Shown: positions 17,737 to 27,602, numbered from the stretch's first letter. The stretch: 64,000 bases of DNA from Streptomyces olivochromogenes (GCF_001514115.1 NZ_KQ948452.1:412460-476459); one strand, 5' to 3'. Program-made: numbers and translations. The notes: generated by a model from the sequence alone, not told the origin.

Positions 17737-17781
17737 GCTCCCGTAAGGGCCCCCTAAAGGGTTCCTATGTGTTACGGGAGC
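17737..17781. terminator. Inverted repeat between DUF2252 and membrane protein genes
   Basis: GCTCCCGTAA (17737-17746) and TTACGGGAGC (17772-17781) are perfect 10-bp arms around a 25-nt spacer that itself contains AGGGCCCCCT. It lies 26 nt after the DUF2252 stop on the minus strand, so a terminator is likely; an operator for the 17714 gene is the alternative. Confidence 0.5.
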
Positions 17782-17806
17782 GTTGTGGGTCCGTCGTCCG
17801 GGGTGC

Positions 17807-19150
17807 CTACAGGCCCGGGATCCGGCCGTTGCGGAACAGGTCGACGAAGATCTGGTGGTCGGCACGCGCGCGTGCGCCGTAGCTGTGCGCGAAGTCCACC
17901 AGGAGGCCCGCGAAGCCCTCCTCGTCGGCGGCGATCGCCGCGTCGATGGCCCGCTCGGTGGAGAACGGGACCAGCTCCGAGTGGCCGCTCTCGTCGTCGG
18001 CCGCGGCGTGCATGGTGGCCGTGGCCCGGCCGAGGTCGGCGACGACCGAGGCGATCTCCTCCGGGTCGTCGATGTCGCCCCAGTCCAGGTCCACCGCGTA
18101 CGGCGAGACCTCGGCGACGAGCTGGCCGGCGCCGTCCAGCTCGGTCCAGCCCAGCCACGGGTCGGCGTGCGCCTGCAGGGCGCGCTGGGAGATCACCGTG
18201 CGGTGGCCCTCGTGCTGGAAGTACTCGCGGATCGAGGAGTCCGTGATGTGCCGGGAGACGGCCGGGGTCTGGGCCTGCTTGATGTAGATCACGACATCGT
18301 TCTCCAGGGCGTCGCTGTTGCCCTCCAGAAGGATGTTGTACGAAGGCAGTCCGGCGGAGCCGATGCCGATGCCGCGGCGGCCGACGACGTCCTTCACCCG
18401 GTAGGAGTCCGGGCGGGCCAGGGAGGACTCGGGGAGCGTCTCCAGGTACCCGTCGAAGGCCGCGAGCACCTTGTAGCGGGTGGCAGCGTCGAGCTCGATG
18501 GAGCCGCCGCCGGGCGCGAAGCGGCGCTCGAAGTCGCGGATCTCGGTCATCGAGTCGAGCAGCCCGAAGCGGGTCAGCGAGCGGGCGTCACGCAGCGCGT
18601 CCAGGAGCGGGCCCTCGGCCGTGTCCAGGGTGAAGGGCGGCACCTCGTCGCTCTTGGCGCCGGTGGCCAGGGCGTGGATGCGCTCGCGGTAGGCGGCCGC
18701 GTACACCTTGACCAGCTCGGTGATCTGGTCGTCACTGAGCGCCTTCGCGTACCCGATGAGGGCCACGGAGGCGGCGAATCGCTTGAGGTCCCAGGTGAAG
18801 GGGCCGACGTACGCCTCGTCGAAGTCGTTCACGTTGAAGATCAGGCGGCCGTTGGCGTCCATGTAGGTGCCGAAATTCTCGGCGTGCAGGTCGCCGTGGA
18901 TCCACACGCGGGAGGTGCGCTCGTCCAGGTACGGTCCGCCGCGCCTCGGCCCGAAACCGATCTCCGCGGTGAGGTCGTGGTAGAAGAGGCCCGCCGTGCC
19001 CCGGTAGAACGCGAAGGCGGAGGCCGCCATCTTGCGGAACTTGACGCGGAACGCGGCCGGGTCGGCGGCCAGGAGCTCGCCGAAGGCGGTGTCGAAGACG
19101 GCGAGGATCTGCTCGCCGCGTTGCTCGGCGCTGAGCTGCGGGACCGACAT
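17807..19150 (-). CDS. DUF2252 domain-containing protein
   Basis: A 447-aa protein of the DUF2252 family, which is remotely kinase-like (aminoglycoside phosphotransferase/HipA-type fold) but has no established substrate. Typical family segments are FYRGTAGLFYHDL, RVWIHGDLHAENFGTYMD (with the HGDxHxxN catalytic-loop pattern) and NVNDFDEAYVGPFTWDLKR (with the DFD-like metal-binding triplet). So the ATP-binding residues look intact. ATG 19150 is selected because CAGGAGGCACC precedes it; 39 more in-frame codons upstream lack family similarity. It is divergent from dnaE. Confidence 0.88.
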   Translation of the reverse strand: MSVPQLSAEQRGEQILAVFDTAFGELLAADPAAFRVKFRKMAASAFAFYRGTAGLFYHDLTAEIGFGPRRGGPYLDERTSRVWIHGDLHAENFGTYMDANGRLIFNVNDFDEAYVGPFTWDLKRFAASVALIGYAKALSDDQITELVKVYAAAYRERIHALATGAKSDEVPPFTLDTAEGPLLDALRDARSLTRFGLLDSMTEIRDFERRFAPGGGSIELDAATRYKVLAAFDGYLETLPESSLARPDSYRVKDVVGRRGIGIGSAGLPSYNILLEGNSDALENDVVIYIKQAQTPAVSRHITDSSIREYFQHEGHRTVISQRALQAHADPWLGWTELDGAGQLVAEVSPYAVDLDWGDIDDPEEIASVVADLGRATATMHAAADDESGHSELVPFSTERAIDAAIAADEEGFAGLLVDFAHSYGARARADHQIFVDLFRNGRIPGL

Positions 19151-19403
19151 CGCTGGGTGCCTCCTGGTGCAGGTGGTGCTTGACATGGGGAAGGACGTGT
19201 CCGTCCGCCGGGACGGATGCTTCCGTCCTCTCCCAACGGACGAAGGTACGCGGGAGTGCCCGCGCACCGGGGACGAACGGTACGCGCGCGTGCCCCGCGC
19301 CCCGGATGAAGGTACGGGTGATCGGCCCGCCCGTCACCCGACCACCGCCCCTCATTGAGGCGCTTCGCGCCCAGTGTTCGTCTCCAGTGTCAGTGGCGCG
19401 TCA

Positions 19404-19409
19404 TAGACT
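19404..19409 (+). promoter_or_regulatory. Candidate -10 box of the dnaE promoter
   Basis: TAGACT, 64 nt before the dnaE GTG, is a good -10 match. No convincing -35 is seen at 17-18 nt. The rest of the 323-bp gap 19151-19473 holds short repeats of GGTACGxG but no further gene. Confidence 0.35.
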
Positions 19410-19473
19410 TCGACGCTGTCCCCCCAGACTGTCCGCAGCCTGTCGACGATTGTTCTTCTTGGAGGCCGAAGCC

Positions 19474-22400
19474 GTGTCAAAGCCGCCGTTCACGCACCTG
19501 CACGTCCACACCCAGTACTCGCTGCTGGACGGTGCCGCGCGGCTCAAGGACATGTTCAACGCCTGCAATGAGATGGGCATGACGCACATCGCCATGAGTG
19601 ACCATGGCAACCTTCACGGGGCCTACGACTTCTTCCACACGGCGAAGAAGGCGGGCGTCACACCGATCATCGGCATCGAGGCGTACGTCGCCCCGGAGTC
19701 CCGGCGCAACAAGCGCAAGATCCAGTGGGGCCAGCCGCACCAGAAGCGCGACGACGTGTCCGGTTCGGGTGGTTACACGCACAAGACGATCTGGGCGGCG
19801 AACCGGACCGGCCTGCACAACCTCTTCAAGCTCTCCTCGGACGCGTACGCCGAGGGCTGGCTCCAGAAGTGGCCCCGGATGGACAAGGAGACCATCTCCC
19901 AGTGGTCCGAGGGGCTCATCGCCTCCACCGGCTGCCCCTCGGGCGAGCTGCAGACCCGGCTGCGCCTCGGCCAGGAGGAAGAGGCCTTGAAGGCGGCCGC
20001 CGAGTACCAGGACATCTTCGGCAAGGACCGCTACTTCCTGGAGCTGATGGATCACGGCATCGAGATCGAGCGCCGGGTCCGTGACGGACTCCTGGAGATC
20101 GGCAAGAAGCTCGGCATCCCGCCCCTGGTGACGAACGACTCGCACTACACGTACGCGCACGAGGCGACCGCCCACGACGCCCTGCTGTGCATCCAGACCG
20201 GCAAGAACCTTTCCGACCCGGACCGCTTCCGGTTCGACGGCACCGGCTACTACCTGAAGTCGACGGACGAGATGTACGCCGTGGACTCCTCGGACGCCTG
20301 GCAGGAGGGCTGCCGCAACACCCTCCTGGTCGCCGAGCAGATCGACACGACCGGCATGTTCGAGGCGAAGAACCTCATGCCGAAATTCGACATCCCCGAG
20401 GGGTTCACCGAGGTCACCTGGTTCAAGGAGGAGGTGCGCCTCGGCATGGAGCGCCGCTTCCCGGGCGGCGTCCCCGAGGACCGCCAGAAGCAGGTCGAGT
20501 ACGAGATGGACGTCATCATCCAGATGGGGTTCCCGGGGTACTTCCTCGTCGTCGCGGACTTCATCATGTGGGCCAAGAAGCAGGGCATCGCCGTGGGCCC
20601 GGGCCGTGGCTCGGCGGCCGGTTCGATCGTCGCGTACGCCATGGGCATCACCGACCTCGACCCGATCCCGCACGGTCTGATCTTCGAGCGGTTCCTGAAC
20701 CCCGAGCGCGTCTCCATGCCCGACGTCGACATCGACTTCGACGAGCGCAGGCGCGTCGAAGTGATCAGGTACGTGACCGAGAAGTACGGCGCCGACAAGG
20801 TCGCCATGATCGGCACCTACGGAAAGATCAAGGCGAAGAACGCCATCAAGGACTCCGCGCGTGTCCTGGGCTACCCGTACGCCATGGGCGACCGTCTCAC
20901 CAAGGCGATGCCCGCCGACGTCCTCGGCAAGGGCATCGACCTCAGCGGCATCACCGACTCCTCGCACCCGCGCTACAGCGAGGCCGGCGAGATCCGCGCG
21001 ATGTACGAGAACGAGCCGGATGTGAAGAAGGTCATCGACACCGCCAAGGGCGTCGAGGGCCTGGTCCGGCAGATGGGCGTGCACGCCGCCGGCGTCATCA
21101 TGTCCAGCGAGCCCATCGTCGACCACGCCCCGGTCTGGGTACGGCACACCGACGGCGTGACCATCACGCAGTGGGACTACCCGCAGTGCGAGTCGCTCGG
21201 CCTGCTGAAGATGGACTTCCTCGGCCTGCGCAACCTGACGATCATGGACGACGCCGTCAAGATGGTGAAGTCCAACAAGGGCGTCGACCTCGACCTGCTG
21301 GCCCTCCCGCTCGACGACCCGACGACCTTCGAACTGCTCCAGCGCGGCGAGACTCTCGGTGTCTTCCAGTTCGACGGCGGCCCCATGCGCTCGCTGCTGC
21401 GCCTGATGAAGCCCGACAACTTCGAAGACATCTCCGCCGTCTCGGCGCTCTACCGTCCCGGCCCGATGGGCATGGACTCGCACACGAACTACGCGCTCCG
21501 CAAGAACAAGCTCCAGGAGATCACGCCGATCCACAAGGAGCTGGAGGAGCCCCTCCAGGAGGTCCTGGCGGTCACCTACGGCCTGATCGTGTACCAGGAG
21601 CAGGTGCAGAAGGCCGCCCAGATCATCGCCGGGTACTCGCTCGGCGAGGCCGACATCCTGCGCCGCGTGATGGGCAAGAAGAAGCCCGACGAGCTGGCGA
21701 AGAACTTCGTCCTCTTCCAGAAGGGCGCCCGGGACAAGGGCTACAGCGACGAGGCGATCCAGGCCTTGTGGGACGTGCTGGTGCCCTTCGCCGGCTACGC
21801 CTTCAATAAGGCGCACTCGGCCGCGTACGGCCTGGTCTCCTACTGGACCGCCTACCTGAAGGCGAACTACCCCGCCGAGTACATGGCGGGTCTGCTCACC
21901 TCGGTCAAGGACGACAAGGACAAGTCCGCGATCTATCTGAACGAGTGCCGGCGCATGGGCATCAAGGTGCTGCCGCCCAACGTCAACGAGTCCGAGCAGA
22001 ACTTCGCCGCCCAGGGCGACGACGTGATCCTCTTCGGCCTCTCCGCCGTCCGCAACGTCGGCACGAACGTCGTCGAGTCGATCATCAAGAGCCGCAAGGC
22101 CAAGGGGAAGTACGCCTCCTTCCCGGACTACCTCGACAAGGTCGAGGCCGTCGCCTGCAACAAGCGCACCACGGAATCGCTGATCAAGGCGGGCGCGTTC
22201 GACACCATGGGGCACACCCGCAAGGGCCTCACCGCGCAGTTCGAGCCGATGATCGACAACGTGGTGCAGGTCAAGCGCAAGGAGGCCGAGGGCCAGTTCG
22301 ACCTCTTCGGCGGCATGGGCGACGAGGACACCAGCGAGCCCGGCTTCGGACTCGACGTGGAGTTCACCACCGACGAGTGGGACAAGGCCTATCTGCTCGC

Positions 22401-23013
22401 CCAGGAGCGGGAGATGCTCGGTCTGTACGTCTCCGACCACCCGCTCTTCGGCCTGGAGCACGTGCTGTCCGACAAGGCCGACGCGGGCATCTCCCAGCTC
22501 ACCGGAGGTGAGCACGCGGACGGCGCGGTCGTCACCATCGGCGGCATCATCTCGGGCCTCCAGCGCAAGATGACCAAGCAGGGCAACGCCTGGGCGATCG
22601 CCACGGTGGAGGACCTGGCCGGTTCCATCGAGTGCATGTTCTTCCCGGCGACCTACCAGCTGGTGTCGACCCAACTCGTCGAGGACGCGGTCGTCTTCGT
22701 CAAGGGCCGCCTCGACAAGCGCGAGGACGTGCCGCGGCTGGTCGCGATGGAGCTTCAGGTCCCCGACCTGTCGAACGCGGGCACCAACGCACCCGTGATC
22801 CTCACGATCCCGGCACTGAAGGTCACCCCGCCGATGGTGAGCCGCCTCGGCGAGATCCTCAGCCACCACAAGGGCGAGAGCGAGGTGCGCATCAGGCTCC
22901 AGGGCCCGCGCAAGACCACCGTGCTGCGGCTCGACCGGCACCGGGTGAAGCCGGACCCGGCGCTGTTCGGTGACTTGAAGGTGCTGCTGGGCCCGTCCTG
23001 CCTCGCGGGCTGA
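19474..23013 (+). CDS. dnaE: DNA polymerase III alpha subunit
   Basis: A 1179-aa replicative DNA polymerase catalytic subunit of the DnaE1 class. The N-terminal PHP domain starts at once with FTHLHVHTQYSLLDG (metal-binding HxH). The polymerase core carries GPGRGSAAGS and PDVDIDFDERRR (around residues 415-427, catalytic aspartates). FPGYFLVVADFIMWAKKQ, the tandem helix-hairpin-helix region, an OB-fold with GGIISGLQRKMTKQGNAWA and a C-terminal tau-binding region follow. GTG 19474 is the start: GGAGG lies 8 nt upstream and the protein begins at the conserved VSKPPFTHLH. The long upstream extension is not used. It ends before a strong terminator. Confidence 0.96.
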   Translation: MSKPPFTHLHVHTQYSLLDGAARLKDMFNACNEMGMTHIAMSDHGNLHGAYDFFHTAKKAGVTPIIGIEAYVAPESRRNKRKIQWGQPHQKRDDVSGSGGYTHKTIWAANRTGLHNLFKLSSDAYAEGWLQKWPRMDKETISQWSEGLIASTGCPSGELQTRLRLGQEEEALKAAAEYQDIFGKDRYFLELMDHGIEIERRVRDGLLEIGKKLGIPPLVTNDSHYTYAHEATAHDALLCIQTGKNLSDPDRFRFDGTGYYLKSTDEMYAVDSSDAWQEGCRNTLLVAEQIDTTGMFEAKNLMPKFDIPEGFTEVTWFKEEVRLGMERRFPGGVPEDRQKQVEYEMDVIIQMGFPGYFLVVADFIMWAKKQGIAVGPGRGSAAGSIVAYAMGITDLDPIPHGLIFERFLNPERVSMPDVDIDFDERRRVEVIRYVTEKYGADKVAMIGTYGKIKAKNAIKDSARVLGYPYAMGDRLTKAMPADVLGKGIDLSGITDSSHPRYSEAGEIRAMYENEPDVKKVIDTAKGVEGLVRQMGVHAAGVIMSSEPIVDHAPVWVRHTDGVTITQWDYPQCESLGLLKMDFLGLRNLTIMDDAVKMVKSNKGVDLDLLALPLDDPTTFELLQRGETLGVFQFDGGPMRSLLRLMKPDNFEDISAVSALYRPGPMGMDSHTNYALRKNKLQEITPIHKELEEPLQEVLAVTYGLIVYQEQVQKAAQIIAGYSLGEADILRRVMGKKKPDELAKNFVLFQKGARDKGYSDEAIQALWDVLVPFAGYAFNKAHSAAYGLVSYWTAYLKANYPAEYMAGLLTSVKDDKDKSAIYLNECRRMGIKVLPPNVNESEQNFAAQGDDVILFGLSAVRNVGTNVVESIIKSRKAKGKYASFPDYLDKVEAVACNKRTTESLIKAGAFDTMGHTRKGLTAQFEPMIDNVVQVKRKEAEGQFDLFGGMGDEDTSEPGFGLDVEFTTDEWDKAYLLAQEREMLGLYVSDHPLFGLEHVLSDKADAGISQLTGGEHADGAVVTIGGIISGLQRKMTKQGNAWAIATVEDLAGSIECMFFPATYQLVSTQLVEDAVVFVKGRLDKREDVPRLVAMELQVPDLSNAGTNAPVILTIPALKVTPPMVSRLGEILSHHKGESEVRIRLQGPRKTTVLRLDRHRVKPDPALFGDLKVLLGPSCLAG

Positions 23014-23045
23014 CGGGACCAGCCGACAGGATCAGATGATGTACG

Positions 23046-23079
23046 CGAGGGGCGCATCCGTTTCAGGATGCGCCCCTCG
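23046..23079 (+). terminator. Terminator of dnaE
   Basis: A perfect 14-bp stem (23046-23059 with 23066-23079) with loop GTTTCA starts 33 nt after the dnaE stop and before the convergent small gene. Confidence 0.85.
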
Positions 23080-23116
23080 GTGTGTGCCTGGGCTTCAACA
23101 GCCCCTACGCGTGGCC

Positions 23117-23293
23117 TCAGTTGTGGCCGAAGCGCTTCTGGTGCTTGCGGGCGACGTCCGCGGGGCTGCCCTGGGCCTGCGACATCGGCGTGTGAGCCTC
23201 CGTCGAGGACCGCTGCGCCTGCTCCTGCGCACGCTCGGCCTGCGAGGAGCGGTCCTGCTGGCCGCCCTGCTTGCGGTTCTTGTTCTTGGCCAT
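23117..23293 (-). CDS. Small hydrophilic hypothetical protein
   Basis: A 58-aa, highly charged, Gln/Lys-rich protein: MAKNKNRKQGGQQDRSS, a run of Glu/Gln/Arg residues, ending KHQKRFGHN. No hydrophobic core or cysteine is present, so it is probably disordered. The start is well supported: CAGGAGG lies 8 nt before ATG 23293. Similar short proteins annotated only as hypothetical occur next to dnaE in other Streptomyces, to my memory. Upstream (23294-23400) the DNA is unusually A/T-rich with two TTCACAT repeats, a likely promoter. The function is unknown; general resemblance to stress-induced small basic proteins is only an impression. Confidence 0.72.
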   Translation of the reverse strand: MAKNKNRKQGGQQDRSSQAERAQEQAQRSSTEAHTPMSQAQGSPADVARKHQKRFGHN

Positions 23294-23527
23294 GGTGATT
23301 GCCTCCTGTGGGGCCCTAGGGGTCAGGGCCGGATCCAGATTCACATTCACATAGCCTGACAAGCAGTGCATTTCGGAGAATTACCGTGCGTAATAAGCCC
23401 TGTCGGAGCGTTATCCCCCGATTCGCCACGCCGAAGATCGAGTTCGGGCCGTTAACCTCCGCGCCGTCGGGCAGACTCGAAGGAAGCCCGAAGCAAACCT
23501 CCCGGAACCGGAAAGAGGGTGGACCGC

Positions 23528-24745
23528 GTGGACCGCTGCATCGTCCTGGTGGACGCCGGGTATCTGCTCGGGGCTGCTGCCAGTCTCCTCGCCGGGGAGC
23601 CTTCGCGATCCCGGATCACCGTCGACCACGCCGCCCTCATCCAGGGCCTGCGCGAGCGCGCCGAGTCCGACACGGAGCGGCCCCTGCTGCGCATCTACTG
23701 GTTCGACGGCGCACCCGACCGCGTTCCGCAACCGGAGCACCGCCGGCTGCGCGTGATGCCACGGGTCACGGTGCGCCTCGGCGCGCTGACCCGCAGCGAC
23801 GGGCGGTGGGCGCAGAAGGGCGTCGACGCCGCCATGCACGCCGAGCTGACCGAGCTGGCCCGCAACCGTGCCTGCTCCGACGTGGTCCTCGTGACCGGCG
23901 ACGGGGACCTGCTGCCGGGCATGATGGCCGCCAAGGAGCACGGCGTCGCCGTACACCTGTGGGCCGTGCAGGCCGCGGACGGCGACTACAACCAGTCCGA
24001 GGACCTGGTCGCCGAGGCCGACGAGCGCCGGGTGCTGGACCGGGCGTGGATCACCAAGGCCGTACGGGCCAAGGACCTCGGCGGGATCTGTGCGCCGCAG
24101 CCCGTGCCGCGCCCCGAGATCGCCGCGATCCTCTCCGCGCCGCTGCCCGACTCCTCGCTCGCCGGTGCGGCCGAGCGGCCCTCCGAGACCGCGGAGCACA
24201 GCCCCGCCGCCGAGTCGCAGAACGGGGCCGAGGAGCGGGTTCCCGCACCCAAGGGCGTGCCCACGCCGAAGGACCTCGCCGCACTGCGCGCACCGGGCGT
24301 CCAGGCCCCCCAGCACCCCGCGAGCGCGACGCTGCGGTGGTCGTCCGACAAGGGGTGGATCGAACGCCCCGGGGGCGCCACGGAGTCCACGGAGGCCGCC
24401 GCGCTGCCCACGCTCGCCCAGCTCACCTCCGCCGAGCAGCGCTGGGCCGACCGCGAGGAGGACATCACCACGGTCGGCGGCGACCCGTACGAGGTGGGGC
24501 AGGTCTTCGCACGCCGCTGGATGGAGCGGCTCACCGACCCGAGCCATCTGCAGAAGCTGTCCACGATGTACCCGCGGGTACCGCACCGCGTGGACGGCGA
24601 GCTGCTGCGTTACGCGGCGCGCTTCGGGCTGCTCGCCCACAAGGACGACCAGATCGACGAGCACGACCGGTATGCGATCAGGGCGGGGTTCTGGCGGGAG
24701 ATCGATGTGCGTACGGCGGCGGAGCACGCCCCTGCCGGGGAGTGA
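23528..24745 (+). CDS. NYN domain-containing protein (predicted ribonuclease)
   Basis: A 405-aa protein with an N-terminal NYN/PIN-like nuclease domain: CIVLVDAGYLLG (first acidic residue), KGVDAAMHAELTELA and VVLVTGDGDLLPGMMAAKEHG, the acidic cluster that binds metal in this fold. NYN proteins are predicted RNA-processing or decay enzymes. A Pro/Ala-rich linker (about 210-300) leads to a C-terminal conserved domain with EVGQVFARRWMERL and VDGELLRYAARFGLL, probably helical and of OST-HTH-like flavour, though I cannot confirm that. GTG 23528 fits the AGAGGG site (about 9 nt); GTG 23519 is an alternative adding three residues. It is followed by an ABC exporter operon. Confidence 0.85.
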   Translation: MDRCIVLVDAGYLLGAAASLLAGEPSRSRITVDHAALIQGLRERAESDTERPLLRIYWFDGAPDRVPQPEHRRLRVMPRVTVRLGALTRSDGRWAQKGVDAAMHAELTELARNRACSDVVLVTGDGDLLPGMMAAKEHGVAVHLWAVQAADGDYNQSEDLVAEADERRVLDRAWITKAVRAKDLGGICAPQPVPRPEIAAILSAPLPDSSLAGAAERPSETAEHSPAAESQNGAEERVPAPKGVPTPKDLAALRAPGVQAPQHPASATLRWSSDKGWIERPGGATESTEAAALPTLAQLTSAEQRWADREEDITTVGGDPYEVGQVFARRWMERLTDPSHLQKLSTMYPRVPHRVDGELLRYAARFGLLAHKDDQIDEHDRYAIRAGFWREIDVRTAAEHAPAGE

Positions 24746-24912
24746 ACCGGGGGAGCCCTCGAACCCCGGGTGTGTCTCCTGGGAGCGGGTGGGTGGGGGC
24801 GCTTCTCCGGCGCGCCAGACCCTTGAGACCCGGTCCAGGATGACTCGTGGACCGGCCGAGGCGAGGGCCCCGGGCGCATAACGGGGCATCGGACCCCGTA
24901 GGCTCGTCCTTC

Positions 24913-25935
24913 GTGAGTACGCGCACGGCACAGGCAGTCCGGAACGGGCACAGGGGCGATGTCGTGTGCTCGGTGCGCGCGCTGACCAAGACCTACCCGG
25001 CCGTCCGCGGACGCCGGGGCACTCCCGGTACGCCCGAGGTGCGGGCCACCGACGGGGTACGGCTGGACATCCGGCGCGGCGAGATCTTCGGCCTGCTCGG
25101 GCCGAACGGCGCCGGGAAGTCGACCCTCGTACGCCAGCTGACCGGGCTCATGCGCCCCGACAGCGGCAGTGTCGAGATCCTCGGGCACGACATCGTGCGT
25201 CACCCCGAGCGGGCGGCGCGCATCCTCGCCTACCTCGGACAGGAGTCCACCGCCCTCGACGAGCTGACCGTGTCGCTGGCCGCGGAGACGACCGGGCGGC
25301 TGCGCGGGCTCGAACTGCGCGAGGCGCGGGCCGAGCGGGACGCCGTGCTCGACGAGCTGGGCCTCACCCCGATCGCCTCCCGCCCCCTGAAGAAGCTGTC
25401 CGGCGGACAGCGGCGGCTGGCCTGCTTCGCCGCCGCGCTGGTCGGGCGGCGGCCGCTGCTCGTCCTCGACGAGCCGACCACCGGCATGGACCCCGTGGCC
25501 CGGCGGGCCGTGTGGTCCGCCGTCGACCGGCGCAGGGCCGAGCACGGCGCCACCGTGCTGCTGGTCACCCACAACGTCATCGAGGCCGAGACCGTGCTCG
25601 ACCGGGTCGCCGTTCTCGACCGGGGCCGCGTCATCGCCTGCGACACGCCGGCCGGGCTGAAGGAGCGGGTCGCGGGCGAGGTGCGGGTCGAACTCGTCTG
25701 GCGCGAGAGCGCCCCGCTGGACGTGCCCGAGGTCGCCGCGCTGCGCGCCCGGGCCGTCGAGTCGGGCCGCCGCTGGACCCTGCGGCTCGCCCCGGAGGAG
25801 GCCCGCGCGGCCGTCGCCACGGTCACCGGAGGCGCCGCGTTCGCGGCGCTCGACGACTTCACGCTGGCCACGCCGAGCCTGGAGGACGTGTACCTCGCGC
25901 TCGGCGGCAACGCGCAGGGGTTGGTGAAGGCGTGA
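24913..25935 (+). CDS. ABC transporter ATP-binding protein
   Basis: A 340-aa ATPase subunit of an ABC exporter. Walker A is GPNGAGKST (about residues 63-71), the signature is LSGGQRR, Walker B is LLVLDEPTTGMD and the H-loop is VTHN. Residues after about 230 form a C-terminal extension typical of DrrA-type drug or ABC-2 transporters. It should pair with the permease at 26081, 145 nt downstream. GTG 24913 has no Shine-Dalgarno. TAGGCT (24899-24904) ends eight bases before it, so the transcript may be leaderless. Cargo unknown. Confidence 0.9.
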   Translation: MSTRTAQAVRNGHRGDVVCSVRALTKTYPAVRGRRGTPGTPEVRATDGVRLDIRRGEIFGLLGPNGAGKSTLVRQLTGLMRPDSGSVEILGHDIVRHPERAARILAYLGQESTALDELTVSLAAETTGRLRGLELREARAERDAVLDELGLTPIASRPLKKLSGGQRRLACFAAALVGRRPLLVLDEPTTGMDPVARRAVWSAVDRRRAEHGATVLLVTHNVIEAETVLDRVAVLDRGRVIACDTPAGLKERVAGEVRVELVWRESAPLDVPEVAALRARAVESGRRWTLRLAPEEARAAVATVTGGAAFAALDDFTLATPSLEDVYLALGGNAQGLVKA

Positions 25936-26080
25936 GCGCGCGGGGTCCGGAATCCGTAGGGGAGTCTGTACGGACGCGGAGGGGCGTCGTGGGTGTGGGA
26001 AGCGGCGTGGGAAGCGGCGTGGCAATGTGCGTCGGAAACAGGGACAGGACGGCTGCCGGAGTGAAGAGGAGCAGCTCGAC

Positions 26081-26902
26081 GTGAGTGTCGTACCCGCTGA
26101 GGTGCTGCCGGGCAGTGCGCTGTCCGTGGCCGAGGACGCCGTTGACGCCGCCGAACTCGGGCCGCGGGCGCGGCTGTGGCCCTCCCTCGCCGCCATGTAC
26201 CGGGCCCAGCTCTCCCGCGCTCGCGTGGCGCGGATTCCGCTGCTGTTCGTGGCCACGGTCCAGTCCGTCGGCATCATGGTCATGATGCGTGGCGTGGTGG
26301 ACGGCGGGGGCGAGGCCCGGTCCATCGTGGCCGGGGCGTCGGTCCTGGTCGTCGCCTTCGTCGGGCTCAACCTGCTGGCGCAGTACTTCGGCCAGCTGCG
26401 GGCCGGCGGCGGGCTCGACCACTACGCGACCCTGCCGGTGCCGCCGGCGGCCGTGGTGCTCGGTGCCGCGGGCGCGTACGCGTCCTTCACCGTGCCCGGG
26501 ACCGTGGTCACCGCCGTCGTCGGCTGTGTGCTCTTCGGGCTGCCGATGGCGCATCTGTGGGTGCTCGTCGCGGTGATCCCGCTCGCGGGCGCCGCGCTCG
26601 CCGGGCTCGGGGCGGCGCTCGGACTGCTTGCGCCTCGGCCCGAACTCGCCACGCTGCTCGGGCAGTTGGGGATGTCGGCGGCGCTGTTGCTCGGGGTGCT
26701 GCCGGCGGACCGGCTGCCTACGGTGGTGCAGTACGGCCGTGATCTGCTGCCCTCCACCTACGGCGTCGAGGCCTTCGCGCGGAGCTTCGGGGCGCACCCC
26801 GACTGGGCCTTCGTCGTCGGTGACCTCGCCGTCTGCGCGGGCGTGGGGGTGGCCTCGCTGGCGGTGGCGACCTGGGCGTACCGCCGGGCGGCCGTCCGGT
26901 GA
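26081..26902 (+). CDS. ABC-2 type transporter permease
   Basis: A 273-aa membrane protein with six predicted helices, for example RIPLLFVATVQSVGIMV, SVLVVAFVGLNLLAQYFG, VLGAAGAYASFTVPGTVVTAVVG and a last one near the C-terminus. This layout fits the membrane subunit of an ABC-2 exporter working with the ATPase encoded just upstream. The start is GTG 26081, preceded by GAGGAG at about 9 nt. The 145-nt gap before it contains two direct copies of GTGGGAAGCGGC (25992-26016). Substrate not predictable. Confidence 0.85.
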   Translation: MSVVPAEVLPGSALSVAEDAVDAAELGPRARLWPSLAAMYRAQLSRARVARIPLLFVATVQSVGIMVMMRGVVDGGGEARSIVAGASVLVVAFVGLNLLAQYFGQLRAGGGLDHYATLPVPPAAVVLGAAGAYASFTVPGTVVTAVVGCVLFGLPMAHLWVLVAVIPLAGAALAGLGAALGLLAPRPELATLLGQLGMSAALLLGVLPADRLPTVVQYGRDLLPSTYGVEAFARSFGAHPDWAFVVGDLAVCAGVGVASLAVATWAYRRAAVR

Positions 26903-26936
26903 CGCGGCCGACAGCCGGGCCTGGCACGATGTCAGT

Positions 26937-27602
26937 GTGACCGCACCGCTGACTCCGCCTCCGCCGCCGCATCAACCGCCCTCCGACGACGCCCATCCCT
27001 GGCAGGCTCCGCCCGCCGGCGGCGTCGCGGGGACCGTCGGGTACGAGCAGGACGGGCCCGGGATGAAGACCGAAGTGCTGGAGGCCGTCGTCGTCACGGT
27101 GGCGGTGGCGCTCGCGGGTGTGCTGCTCGGTGTGCTGTGGTGGTGGCTGGCGCCGCATGTGCCGCTGATCGCGGACGACAGCGCGGTGTATCTGAAGGAC
27201 ACCGAGGGTGAGCAGGCCATCGGGGTCGACGGGACGTTCACGCTGCTCGCGTTGGCGTTCGGTGCGGTCAGTGCGGTGGTGGTGTTTCTGGTGCGGCGGC
27301 GTGGGGGTGTGCCGCTCGTTGTCGCGCTGGCGGTGGGGGGTGTGCTCGGGTCGCTGCTCGCCTGGCGGATCGGGATCTGGCTCGGGCCGACGCAGAACGT
27401 GGTCGCCCATGCCAAGGCTGTGGGCAAGGGGGTGACGTTCTCCGCGCCGTTGAAGCTCGGGGCGAAGGGGGCGTTGCTGGCGTGGTCCCTGGCGGGGCTG
27501 GTGGTTCATCTCGGCCTGACCGCGTTGTTCGGTCCCCGGGACCCGGATCCCTACGCGAGCCCGTACGGGGCTCCGACCTCACCGCAGCCTCCGACGGTCT
27601 GA
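26937..27602 (+). CDS. DUF2567 family membrane protein
   Basis: A 221-aa integral membrane protein of the DUF2567 type. The first 45 residues are Pro-rich and cytoplasmic. Four hydrophobic helices follow (about 52-75, 105-122, 130-150 and 185-203), with the family-like stretch VPLIADDSAVYLKDTEGEQAIG between the first two. A short Pro/Tyr tail ends the protein. GTG 26937 is used; CACGAT, ending about six bases before it, may be a leaderless promoter. It follows the ABC exporter genes by 34 nt but may have its own transcript. Function unknown. Confidence 0.8.
   Translation: MTAPLTPPPPPHQPPSDDAHPWQAPPAGGVAGTVGYEQDGPGMKTEVLEAVVVTVAVALAGVLLGVLWWWLAPHVPLIADDSAVYLKDTEGEQAIGVDGTFTLLALAFGAVSAVVVFLVRRRGGVPLVVALAVGGVLGSLLAWRIGIWLGPTQNVVAHAKAVGKGVTFSAPLKLGAKGALLAWSLAGLVVHLGLTALFGPRDPDPYASPYGAPTSPQPPTV

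Noticed and set aside
19477..22941. Long minus-strand open frame (1154 codons) opposite dnaE
   Set aside because: It is antisense to a clearly homologous DNA polymerase gene. High-GC third positions remove stop codons on the other strand. The translation shows no domain and is Val/Arg/Gly/His-rich.
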